Shown piece by piece: positions 35,164 to 43,580 of a DNA stretch of 64,000 nucleotides. The translations under genes and the position numbers were made by a program. Numbering within the stretch: position 1 is the first letter of the stretch; every line of letters starts with the position of its first letter. The notes beneath the pieces are model-generated. The model was not told where the DNA came from. It searched no databases and worked only from the letters and a program-made list of their open reading frames with translations. The DNA is from Chryseobacterium wanjuense (GTDB lineage Bacteria; Bacteroidota; Bacteroidia; Flavobacteriales; Weeksellaceae), in contig NZ_FOIU01000004.1 in the NCBI RefSeq assembly GCF_900111495.1, positions 124,001-188,000 on the forward strand, given 5' to 3'.

Positions 35164-35171
35164 TATATTTG
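35164..35171 (+). promoter_or_regulatory. -7 box of the M43 protease gene
   Basis: TATATTTG in the context AAAGGTATATATTTG, the same 15 bases that precede the protease gene at 37425. TTG at 35138-35140 gives a 23-base spacer. Confidence 0.65.
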
Positions 35172-35193
35172 CGAAATTAAAAAAAAGGATTAA

Positions 35194-37206
35194 ATGCGAA
35201 AATCTACTACTTCTAAAGTATTTCTTTTTATGCTATCTTTTTTTGCAGCAGGAATAAATGCTCAAAATACAGGTGGAAAAAAGAATGCTGAATTTAATGT
35301 AAACAAACCACAGAGTGAACTTGCAAAATCGAATGGTTTTGACAGATGTTCTACTGTAGAATACGAAAATTATCTTCAGGAGAAATTTCCTGGAAGAATG
35401 ACTGCCGAACAGTTTGAATCTTGGCTGGCTCCTTTGATCAGAAACGCAAAAGTAGAAAAATCACAAAACGGAAATATTATTACGATTCCTGTTGTTGTCC
35501 ATGTTATTCATAATGGTCAGGCGGTAGGAGTGGCTCCGAATATTGTTGATGAGCAGGTAATTTCTCAAATCACGGTAATGAACAACGATTTCCGTAGATT
35601 AGCAGGAACTCCGGGTTTCAATACAAATGCAGTAGGGGCTGATACACAAATTCAGTTTGCTTTGGCAAAAGTAGACCCGAATGGTAACCCAACAAACGGT
35701 ATCGACAGGGTAAATCTTTGCCAGCCTTCATGGACTCAGGCTCAGATCGAAACATTTGTAAAACCAGAAACAATCTGGGATACTACAAAATATATGAATA
35801 TGTGGAGTATAAACTTCCCAAACAGTTCTACGATTTTGGGATACGCTCAATTCCCTTCAGGATCTGGTCTTCCAGGTCTGAATGCTAATGGAGGAGAAGC
35901 ATACACAGATGGTGTGGTTGCGAGATACACAACATTTGGAAGCAGTGATTATAACAATGGAACGTTTATATTGGCTGCACCTTATGACAAAGGTAGAACA
36001 ATGACTCACGAAGTAGGACACTTTTTAGGGTTAAGACATATTTGGGGAGATCTTGCTTGTGGTACAGATTACTGTGCAGATACACCAACGGCACATACTT
36101 CCAACTATACTTGTAACGCAAGTATTGCTAGCTGCGATAGCCCGTCGATTTTCGAAATGGTTCAAAATTACATGGACTATACAAACGATACTTGTATGAA
36201 TGTTTTTACGGTGAACCAGAAAGACAGAATCACAGCGGTAATGAACAATTCTCCTAGAAGACTTGAACTTAAAACTTCAACTGCAGATATGCCAATTGCA
36301 TTATTTGCAAATGATGCTGAAGTGAAACTGGAAAGAGATTGCAGCACAATAGGTTGTTCTACAACAACAGCTCAAAACGTAAAAGTTTCTCTTTATAACA
36401 GAGGAACAAGCCCGTTAACTTCAGCTGTTATCACATATTCTGTAAACGGAAACACACAAACTTACAACTGGTCAGGAAACCTGGCTCAGGATAAATTTGA
36501 TATTGTAACTTTACCGATGAACGCAGCTTCATTAGGAGGCTATATGAACATCAATGTAACTTCAGCTAATGGAGGAGCAGATCAGAGAGCTTCAAACAGT
36601 AATATTTCTGTTAATTATTTAGGAGCTCCTACAAGAATGGATACAAACGTTGTATTTAATCTTCAGTTGGATTCTTACGGAACTGAAACGACTTGGTCAT
36701 TGAAAAACAGCGCAGGAACAGTAGTTGAGAGCGGTGGTCCTTATACAGATGTTACATTTCCTACTTTACCGGCTTTAAAGACATTTAACTGGACTTTGAA
36801 TCCGAACGAGTGTTATACATTTACAATCAATGACTCTTACGGAGATGGGCTTTATCCATACGGAGGATATTATAATATCAAATCTCAGTCAGGTAATGTA
36901 TTGCTTTCGGGATCTCATTTCAGCTCTACACAAAGCAGAACATTGAAAGCTCAGGTATTAGCTACCCATGAAGTGGTGAAAAAAGAAACTTTCGGATTGT
37001 ATCCTAATCCTGCAAATGATGTATTAAACATCACGAATGTTTCAAACAAAGCTAAATTTGAAATCCACAATGCAGTGGGCCAGCTTGTAAAAGGCGGAAC
37101 CATTGACAATAATCAGGTAAGAGTTGCTGATTTAGTAAAAGGAACTTATATCATTACTATTAAAGACAATACTATTTCTGAAAGCATTAAATTCATTAAG
37201 AAATAA
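35194..37206 (+). CDS. Secreted M43 (pappalysin-type) zinc metalloprotease with T9SS sorting domain
   Basis: Extracellular protease of 670 residues. A signal peptide (MRKSTTSKVFLFMLSFFAAGINAQ) is followed by a propeptide, the M43 catalytic domain (about 95-350) with HEVGHFLGLRHIWGD (zinc-binding His272, Glu273, His276, His282) and Met-turn MVQNYMDYTND, a CARDB/Ig-like section (about 370-590) and a type A T9SS C-terminal domain (about 598-670, FGLYPNPANDVLNI to ISESIKFIKK). Four cysteines of CGTDYCADTPTAH-like loops mark pappalysins. The product should cross the outer membrane by T9SS. It precedes four reprolysin-type proteases on the same strand, but has its own terminator and promoter. Confidence 0.93.
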   Translation: MRKSTTSKVFLFMLSFFAAGINAQNTGGKKNAEFNVNKPQSELAKSNGFDRCSTVEYENYLQEKFPGRMTAEQFESWLAPLIRNAKVEKSQNGNIITIPVVVHVIHNGQAVGVAPNIVDEQVISQITVMNNDFRRLAGTPGFNTNAVGADTQIQFALAKVDPNGNPTNGIDRVNLCQPSWTQAQIETFVKPETIWDTTKYMNMWSINFPNSSTILGYAQFPSGSGLPGLNANGGEAYTDGVVARYTTFGSSDYNNGTFILAAPYDKGRTMTHEVGHFLGLRHIWGDLACGTDYCADTPTAHTSNYTCNASIASCDSPSIFEMVQNYMDYTNDTCMNVFTVNQKDRITAVMNNSPRRLELKTSTADMPIALFANDAEVKLERDCSTIGCSTTTAQNVKVSLYNRGTSPLTSAVITYSVNGNTQTYNWSGNLAQDKFDIVTLPMNAASLGGYMNINVTSANGGADQRASNSNISVNYLGAPTRMDTNVVFNLQLDSYGTETTWSLKNSAGTVVESGGPYTDVTFPTLPALKTFNWTLNPNECYTFTINDSYGDGLYPYGGYYNIKSQSGNVLLSGSHFSSTQSRTLKAQVLATHEVVKKETFGLYPNPANDVLNITNVSNKAKFEIHNAVGQLVKGGTIDNNQVRVADLVKGTYIITIKDNTISESIKFIKK

Positions 37207-37232
37207 AAAAACTTAATTGTAATATTAAAAAT

Positions 37233-37266
37233 AAAGCCTTGGGTATCTGCTCAAGGCTTTTTTATT
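37233..37266 (+). terminator. Terminator after the M43 protease gene
   Basis: AAAGCCTTG (37233-37241) and CAAGGCTTT (37252-37260), then T residues. Confidence 0.9.
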
Positions 37267-37368
37267 ATGTAGAATATCTTTAAAAATTAAATAATGATAT
37301 CACTATTGGTTGAAAAAAATAGTCTTATTAAATTATCTGCATTATAATATACGTTTTATTGAAAATTA

Positions 37369-37401
37369 ACTGGATACATAGTGCTTAAAGGTATATATTT
37401 G
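37369..37401 (+). promoter_or_regulatory. Promoter of the first reprolysin-type protease gene
   Basis: TTG (37369-37371), 22-base spacer, TATATTTG (37394-37401), 23 bases before the ATG. Context AAAGGTATATATTTG matches that at 35157-35171. Confidence 0.75.
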
Positions 37402-37424
37402 TTAATGTAAAAAAATACTCTTAA

Positions 37425-40331
37425 ATGAAAAAACTTATTACAACTTTATTCTGCAGCTTTTTAGGAGGTGCCCTGTTTGCGCAATGGGCTCCGACTACAT
37501 TTGCTGGGGGAACGGACAAAACTTCTCATATAAGAAGTTATTATAAGCTGGATCTTAATAAGATCAGACAACAGCTTAAAGATGCTCAGGAAACAGGAAA
37601 AAATGCAAAGCCAGTAGAAATTTCTTTACCTACTTTGGATGGTAGAATTGAAAAATTTGCAGTGTACAGCTTTCCTGTAATGGCTAAAGATCTTGCAGAC
37701 CAATATCAATTAGGGTCATATGTAGGAGTAGGGATTGATGATCCTTCGAAATACTTGAGATTTTCAGTAGCTCCGAACGATTTCCAGTCTATGATCATCA
37801 AAAATGGGGCGTATGAATTTATAGAACCGGTTGATGCCAATAAAACAACGTATGGAGTACATCCTAAAACGAATAAAGGCAACGGAGATTTCACATGCTC
37901 TACTACTGAAAGTAAAGTATCAAAAGATGAAATGAAGAAGCTTTACGAGATGGGGAAATCCTTTACCAACCAGCCAACAAATTTTGCTAAAAATTCTGAT
38001 AAGAAATACAGAACGATGAGACTGGCAATGTCTGTAACAGGAGAATATACCCAATATTTCGGAGGTACGGTTGCTGGGGCGCTTACGGCAATTAATGCTA
38101 CGATGACCAGAGTAAATGGTGTTTTCGAAAAAGATTTTGCTTTACACTTAAATATGCAGAATTATCCGGCTATCATATATACTAATCCTTCAACCGATCC
38201 TTATTCACCTGCATCACAAATGGGCAACTGGAATTTGCAGTTACAGCAAACGTTGACAACAAACGTAGGAGATGCCAATTACGACATTGGTCACTTATTC
38301 GGAGCTTCCGGAGGTGGAGGTAATGCGGGGTGTATCGGTTGTGTATGTATAGCTCCAACAACAGCAGATCCTGAAGGAAAAGGATCAGGATATACTTCTC
38401 CTGCAGATGCAATTCCGCAGGGAGATAATTTCGATATTGATTATGTGGCTCACGAAATGGGTCACCAGTTAGGAGCCAATCATACATTTTCACAAAATAT
38501 AGAAGGAACAGGGGTAAATATGGAGCCAGGTTCCGGATCTACGATTATGGGATATGCAGGTATTGTTCCGGGAGCAAACGTTCAGATGCACTCAGATGCA
38601 TACTTCCATGTGGCAAGTATCGAGCAGGTTCAGACTAATTTAATGAGTAAAACTTGTGATGTTGAAACTACAATTACAAACAATCCTCCGGTAATAGGTG
38701 CACTTTCAAATTATACAATTCCAAAAGGAACGGCATTTGTTTTAACGGGAACAGCAACTGATCCTGAAAATGATCCGATGACGTATACATGGGAAGAATA
38801 TGATAGCGCTACTTCCCCGGTAACAACCGTTACAGGAAACAATACAACAGGAGCATTATTCAGATCCTGGACTCCGACAGCAACAGGTAATACAAGATAT
38901 TTTCCTAAATTATCATCAGTTTTAGCAGGTAACCTTACTGTTCCTGCAGATTGGGAAACAGTATCTAATGTTGCCCGACCTACAAACTTTAAATTAACGG
39001 TAAGAGACAACAATCCTGTTACTACTTCTCAACAAACACAAAGTGGTCTGGTGACTGTTACAGTATCGAATGATGGACCATTTAAAGTAAATACACCTAA
39101 TGCTCCTCATACAGTACCTGCAACAATTCAATGGACTGTAGCCAATACAGCAGCAGCACCATACAACGCAGCTAATGTTAAAGTCGATTATACAACAGAT
39201 AACGGAACAACGTGGACAGTATTGTCGGCTTCAACTCCAAATGACGGGACAGAAAATTTTACTTTCCCTGCAGCTTTAAGTGGACAGACGATAAAATTGA
39301 GAATTTCTTCGATAGGAAATGTATTTTATGCAGTAAAGCCAATTGCTATTTATACGATGACTCCATGTGATGGTTCGGCACCTACAGGAGTAACGACAAG
39401 TAATATTACACAAAATACAGTAGATGTAAACTGGATGCTAGTCTCAGGAGCTACTTATATTATCCGTTATAAAAAGCTTACCGACACAACTTGGCAACAA
39501 ACCACCTCTACAACTAATAGTATAACGTTGTCAGGTCTTGAAGACAGTACAACTTATGAAGTTCAGGTAGCAGCAGTTTGTTCAGGAACTCCGGGAGCTT
39601 ATTCAGCTTCTTCAAACTTTACAACACAGGGGATGGCCTATTGTACATTAGCATCTGTAGATTCGAATTATGAATATATTTCAAATGTAACGCTGGCAAA
39701 TGTTAATAATAATTCCATGGCGAGTACATATACCAACTATACGACAGACCCTACTAAAGTGGTGAATCTAGTGAAAAATTCAACAAATAACGTAGTATCT
39801 GTTTCTAAGTCATGGGTGAGTACTCTATATGATGAAGCGGTAAGAGTATGGATAGACTTTAATAAAAACGGAACTTTTGATGCTTCTGAATTAGTAATGG
39901 ATTCTCCATTAAGTAAAACCACCCCGGTTACGGCCACCTTTACAGTCCCTTCTACAGCTGTTGTAAATAAAGTATTAAGAATGAGAGTGGCAATGAGTGA
40001 TTCAGCGTCGCCACCTACATGCGGAACTTTTCAGTATGGTGAGGTTGAAGATTATAATGTAATGATCTCCGATGTATTGGCAACAAATGATCTGAATGGT
40101 CCTAAAAATGACATCCAACTATATCCAAACCCTGTTTCAGATATCTTGAATGTAACTAAAGTTTCTGATAAAGCAGCTTATAAAATTTACAGTGCTGCAG
40201 GTCAATTGGTTGAAAGCGGAACTATTAATGGTGGAAAAATTAACGTTTCAGCCTTAATAAAAGGAGGTTATGTGATTACCATTGAAGATAAAGGAAGAGA
40301 TTTATTTAAATCTAAGTTTATCAAAAAATAA
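37425..40331 (+). CDS. Secreted reprolysin-type (M12B-like) metalloprotease, FN3-GEVED-T9SS, paralog 1
   Basis: Extracellular zinc protease of 968 residues. Order: signal peptide ending LFAQ; propeptide (about 20-195); metzincin domain (about 200-410) with HEMGHQLGANHTF (His343, Glu344, His347, His353) and the Met-turn region STIMGYAGI; an Ig/cadherin-like section (about 418-645) with FVLTGTATDPENDPMTYTWE; one fibronectin-III domain (about 647-738); one GEVED domain (about 740-885) with VRVWIDFNKNGTFDASE and GEVEDYNVMI; and a T9SS sorting domain (last ~75, IQLYPNPVSDILN to FKSKFIKK). It is the first of four tandem paralogs. Substrate unknown. Confidence 0.92.
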   Translation: MKKLITTLFCSFLGGALFAQWAPTTFAGGTDKTSHIRSYYKLDLNKIRQQLKDAQETGKNAKPVEISLPTLDGRIEKFAVYSFPVMAKDLADQYQLGSYVGVGIDDPSKYLRFSVAPNDFQSMIIKNGAYEFIEPVDANKTTYGVHPKTNKGNGDFTCSTTESKVSKDEMKKLYEMGKSFTNQPTNFAKNSDKKYRTMRLAMSVTGEYTQYFGGTVAGALTAINATMTRVNGVFEKDFALHLNMQNYPAIIYTNPSTDPYSPASQMGNWNLQLQQTLTTNVGDANYDIGHLFGASGGGGNAGCIGCVCIAPTTADPEGKGSGYTSPADAIPQGDNFDIDYVAHEMGHQLGANHTFSQNIEGTGVNMEPGSGSTIMGYAGIVPGANVQMHSDAYFHVASIEQVQTNLMSKTCDVETTITNNPPVIGALSNYTIPKGTAFVLTGTATDPENDPMTYTWEEYDSATSPVTTVTGNNTTGALFRSWTPTATGNTRYFPKLSSVLAGNLTVPADWETVSNVARPTNFKLTVRDNNPVTTSQQTQSGLVTVTVSNDGPFKVNTPNAPHTVPATIQWTVANTAAAPYNAANVKVDYTTDNGTTWTVLSASTPNDGTENFTFPAALSGQTIKLRISSIGNVFYAVKPIAIYTMTPCDGSAPTGVTTSNITQNTVDVNWMLVSGATYIIRYKKLTDTTWQQTTSTTNSITLSGLEDSTTYEVQVAAVCSGTPGAYSASSNFTTQGMAYCTLASVDSNYEYISNVTLANVNNNSMASTYTNYTTDPTKVVNLVKNSTNNVVSVSKSWVSTLYDEAVRVWIDFNKNGTFDASELVMDSPLSKTTPVTATFTVPSTAVVNKVLRMRVAMSDSASPPTCGTFQYGEVEDYNVMISDVLATNDLNGPKNDIQLYPNPVSDILNVTKVSDKAAYKIYSAAGQLVESGTINGGKINVSALIKGGYVITIEDKGRDLFKSKFIKK

Positions 40332-40352
40332 CGAATTCTCTAAATAATAATG

Positions 40353-40382
40353 AATCCTCATGTTCGCATGAGGATTTTTTAT
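40353..40382 (+). terminator. Terminator after protease paralog 1
   Basis: AATCCTCATG, TTCG loop, CATGAGGATT (40353-40376), then T residues. The same terminator follows paralog 2. Confidence 0.92.
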
Positions 40383-40437
40383 TTTTTTAAGGGGTATGAT
40401 GAATAAAAAACTTTTTTTTGTTAATTGAGGTTTAAAG

Positions 40438-40470
40438 TTGATATTTGATTGCTTAAATTAATTATATTTG
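40438..40470 (+). promoter_or_regulatory. Promoter of protease paralog 2
   Basis: TTG (40438-40440), 22-base spacer, TATATTTG (40463-40470), 24 bases before the ATG. Confidence 0.7.
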
Positions 40471-40494
40471 AATAATAAACATAATTGAAAAGCT

Positions 40495-43416
40495 ATGAAG
40501 AAATTTTTTACTTCTTTCTTTTCTCTTTGTGTGTTGGGTGCAGTGAGTGCACAATGGTCGCCAACGGCATTTAAAGGAGAGAAATTAAGAAAAGAGGCTA
40601 ATATCAAAGCCTATTATTCATTGGATATTTCAGCACTAAGATCTCAATTGGCCAATGCTCAGGAGACCGGAAAAGGTGCGAAAGCAGTTGAAATTTCTTT
40701 ACCGACAATGGATGGTAAAGTTGAAAAATTTGCAGTTTACAGTTTACCTGTAATGGCAAAAGATCTTGCAGATCAATACCAATTAGGGTCATATGTAGGT
40801 GTCGGAATTGATGATCCTTCAAAATATTTGAGATTCTCTGTAGCACCGAACGATTTCCAGTCTATGATTATCAAAGGCGGGGAATATGAATTTATTGAGC
40901 CGGCCAATACCGCTAAAACAGTTTACGGAGTGCATCCTAAAACAAACAAAGTAGCAGGAGGTTTCCTTTGCAGCATGAATGAAAGTGCATTGTCTAAACA
41001 ACAAATGGATGCCTTATATGCAAAAGGTAAAACTTTTACGAATCAGCCTACAAATTTTGCTAAAAGTTCTGATCAGAAATACAGAACGATGAGACTGGCA
41101 ATGTCTGTAACTGGAGAATATACCCAATATTTTGGAGGTACAGTAGCAGGAGCCCTTACGGCAATTAATGCTACAATGACCAGAGTAAACGGAGTTTTCG
41201 AAAAAGACTTTGCTTTACACTTAAATCTACAGAGTTTCCCGGGGGTAATTTATACCAACCCGGCCACTGACCCTTATTCTCCAGCAGCAACAGGTGCAGC
41301 AGGTGCATGGAACTTAGAACTCCAAAATACATTAACTACCAATGTAGGAAATGCTAACTACGACATTGGTCACTTATTCGGAGCTTCCGGAGGTGGAGGT
41401 AACGCAGGATGTATTGGCTGTGTATGTACAGACCCTACAACTGCGGAACCGGAAGGGAAAGGATCAGGATATACTTCTCCTGCAGACGCAATTCCGGAGG
41501 GAGATAATTTTGATATCGATTATGTTGCTCACGAAATGGGTCACCAGTTAGGAGCTAATCACACATTCTCACATAATATTGAAGGAACAGGGGTAAATAT
41601 GGAACCAGGTTCCGGATCTACCATTATGGGCTACGCAGGTATTGTTCCCGGAGCAAACGTTCAGATGCACTCAGATGCATATTTCCATGTAGCAAGTATT
41701 TTACAGGTTGAAGATAATCTTTCAACTACAACTTGTGATGTTGAAACAAACATTATTAATAACCCTCCTGTGATCGGAGCTCTTACAGATTATACAATTC
41801 CAAAAGGAACAGCTTTTGTTTTAACAGCAACAGCTACTGACCCTGAAAATGACCCAATGACGTATACTTGGGAACAGTTTGACAGTGCAAGTACTTCGGT
41901 AACAACTGTTACAGGAAACAATACAACAGGAGCATTATTCAGATCTTGGACTCCAACAGCTACGGGTAATACAAGATATTTCCCTAAGTTATCATCAGTA
42001 TTAGCAGGTAACCTTACCGTTCCGGCAGATTGGGAGACAGTATCGAACGTAGCGAGAGCAACCAACTTTGTTTTAACAGTAAGAGATAATAATCCTGTTG
42101 CAACTTCTCAGCAGACTCAAAGTGATATCGTAACGGTTACGGTAGGTAGTCAAGGACCATTTAAAGTAAACACTTCTCAAGTATACCATAACACACCGTC
42201 AACTGTAGCATGGGATGTAGCAGGTACTACTGCAGCACCATACAATGTTGCCAATGTTAAAATCGATTATACAACAGATAACGGAACAACATGGACAGTT
42301 CTTTCTGCTTCTACTCCAAATGATGGGTCAGAAAACTTTACTTTCCCGGTTGCTCTAAATGGACAAAATATTAAACTAAGAGTTTCGGCGATCGGAAATA
42401 TTTTCTACGCTGTAAAATCAATTTTAGTAACAGCCGCTGCTCCTTGTAACGGAACTGCTCCTACAAACGTAACATTTACAAATATCACATCTTCGTCAGC
42501 AGTTGTAAACTGGAATACGATTTTAAATGCTACTTATATTATCAGATATAAAAAATCTACGGAAACAGCTTGGCAACAAACGACTTCCACTACAAATTCA
42601 GTTACATTAAATACTTTGGAAGAAGGAGTTAGATACGATGTTCAGGTAGCGGCGGTTTGTTCAGGAACTCCTGGAGCTTATTCTGCAAACAGCCAGTTTA
42701 TTACACTGTCGTCTGTTTCTTATTGTACATTGACGTCTTCTGATCCTTCTGAAGAGTATATCTCCAATGTTACATTAGCCAATGTTAATAATACTTCAGG
42801 TTCTAGTACTTATACGGATTATGGACCGGATCCTGCAAAATTGATAAATCTTATAAGCGGATCTACCAATAACAATGTTTCTGTAACTAAAACTTGGCCG
42901 GCTGATATTTATCCGGAAGGGGTAAGAGTTTGGATCGATTTTGACAGAAACGGAACTTTTGATACAGCTGAAATGGTATTGAATTCTGCAGCTGGCACAA
43001 CACCAACAGTAAGTGCAACATTTACAGTTCCTGTAACAGCAGTACAGAATAAAACTCTTAAAATGAGAGTGGCACTGAGATATAATACTGTACCTGCTGC
43101 TTGTACATCTTATACATATGGAGAAGTGGAAGATTATAATGTGATGGTTACACCTACTGCATTAGCTACAAATGATCTTAATACTCCTGAAAATGCAATT
43201 CAATTATATCCAAACCCTGTTTCAGATATCCTGAATGTAACTAAAGTTTCTGATAAAGCAGCTTATAAAATTTACAGTGCTGCAGGTCAATTGGTTGAAA
43301 GCGGAACTATTAATGGTGGAAAAATTAATGTTTCAGCCTTAATAAAAGGAGGTTATGTGATTACCATTGAAGATAAAGGAAGAGATTTATTTAAATCTAA
43401 GTTTATTAAAAAATAA
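40495..43416 (+). CDS. Secreted reprolysin-type metalloprotease, FN3-GEVED-T9SS, paralog 2
   Basis: Extracellular protease of 973 residues with the same architecture as paralog 1: signal peptide (MKKFFTSFFSLCVLGAVSAQ), propeptide, metzincin domain with HEMGHQLGANHTF (His346, Glu347, His350, His356), Ig/cadherin-like section, one FN3, one GEVED (GEVEDYNVMVTP) and a T9SS domain. The N-terminal two thirds is closest to paralog 3 and the last ~70 residues are almost identical to paralog 1, so the gene is a mosaic of its neighbours. Its FN3 and GEVED modules differ clearly from both. It has its own promoter and terminator. Confidence 0.92.
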   Translation: MKKFFTSFFSLCVLGAVSAQWSPTAFKGEKLRKEANIKAYYSLDISALRSQLANAQETGKGAKAVEISLPTMDGKVEKFAVYSLPVMAKDLADQYQLGSYVGVGIDDPSKYLRFSVAPNDFQSMIIKGGEYEFIEPANTAKTVYGVHPKTNKVAGGFLCSMNESALSKQQMDALYAKGKTFTNQPTNFAKSSDQKYRTMRLAMSVTGEYTQYFGGTVAGALTAINATMTRVNGVFEKDFALHLNLQSFPGVIYTNPATDPYSPAATGAAGAWNLELQNTLTTNVGNANYDIGHLFGASGGGGNAGCIGCVCTDPTTAEPEGKGSGYTSPADAIPEGDNFDIDYVAHEMGHQLGANHTFSHNIEGTGVNMEPGSGSTIMGYAGIVPGANVQMHSDAYFHVASILQVEDNLSTTTCDVETNIINNPPVIGALTDYTIPKGTAFVLTATATDPENDPMTYTWEQFDSASTSVTTVTGNNTTGALFRSWTPTATGNTRYFPKLSSVLAGNLTVPADWETVSNVARATNFVLTVRDNNPVATSQQTQSDIVTVTVGSQGPFKVNTSQVYHNTPSTVAWDVAGTTAAPYNVANVKIDYTTDNGTTWTVLSASTPNDGSENFTFPVALNGQNIKLRVSAIGNIFYAVKSILVTAAAPCNGTAPTNVTFTNITSSSAVVNWNTILNATYIIRYKKSTETAWQQTTSTTNSVTLNTLEEGVRYDVQVAAVCSGTPGAYSANSQFITLSSVSYCTLTSSDPSEEYISNVTLANVNNTSGSSTYTDYGPDPAKLINLISGSTNNNVSVTKTWPADIYPEGVRVWIDFDRNGTFDTAEMVLNSAAGTTPTVSATFTVPVTAVQNKTLKMRVALRYNTVPAACTSYTYGEVEDYNVMVTPTALATNDLNTPENAIQLYPNPVSDILNVTKVSDKAAYKIYSAAGQLVESGTINGGKINVSALIKGGYVITIEDKGRDLFKSKFIKK

Positions 43417-43437
43417 CGAATTTTTTAAATAATAATG

Positions 43438-43467
43438 AATCCTCATGTTCGCATGAGGATTTTTTAT
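43438..43467 (+). terminator. Terminator after protease paralog 2
   Basis: AATCCTCATG (43438-43447), TTCG, CATGAGGATT (43452-43461), T-run; identical stem to the one at 40353. Confidence 0.92.
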
Positions 43468-43547
43468 TTTTTTAAGGGGTGTGATGAATAAAAAACTTTT
43501 TTTCAATAATTAAGATTGAAATTTATCATCCGAAAGCTTAAAATAGC

Positions 43548-43555
43548 TATATTTG
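43548..43555 (+). promoter_or_regulatory. -7 box of protease paralog 3
   Basis: TATATTTG, 25 bases before the ATG. No good TTG at -33. The words AATTGAAAAGCT directly before the ATG are the same as at paralog 2. Confidence 0.55.
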
Positions 43556-43580
43556 GCTCCGTAAATTTAATTGAAAAGCT

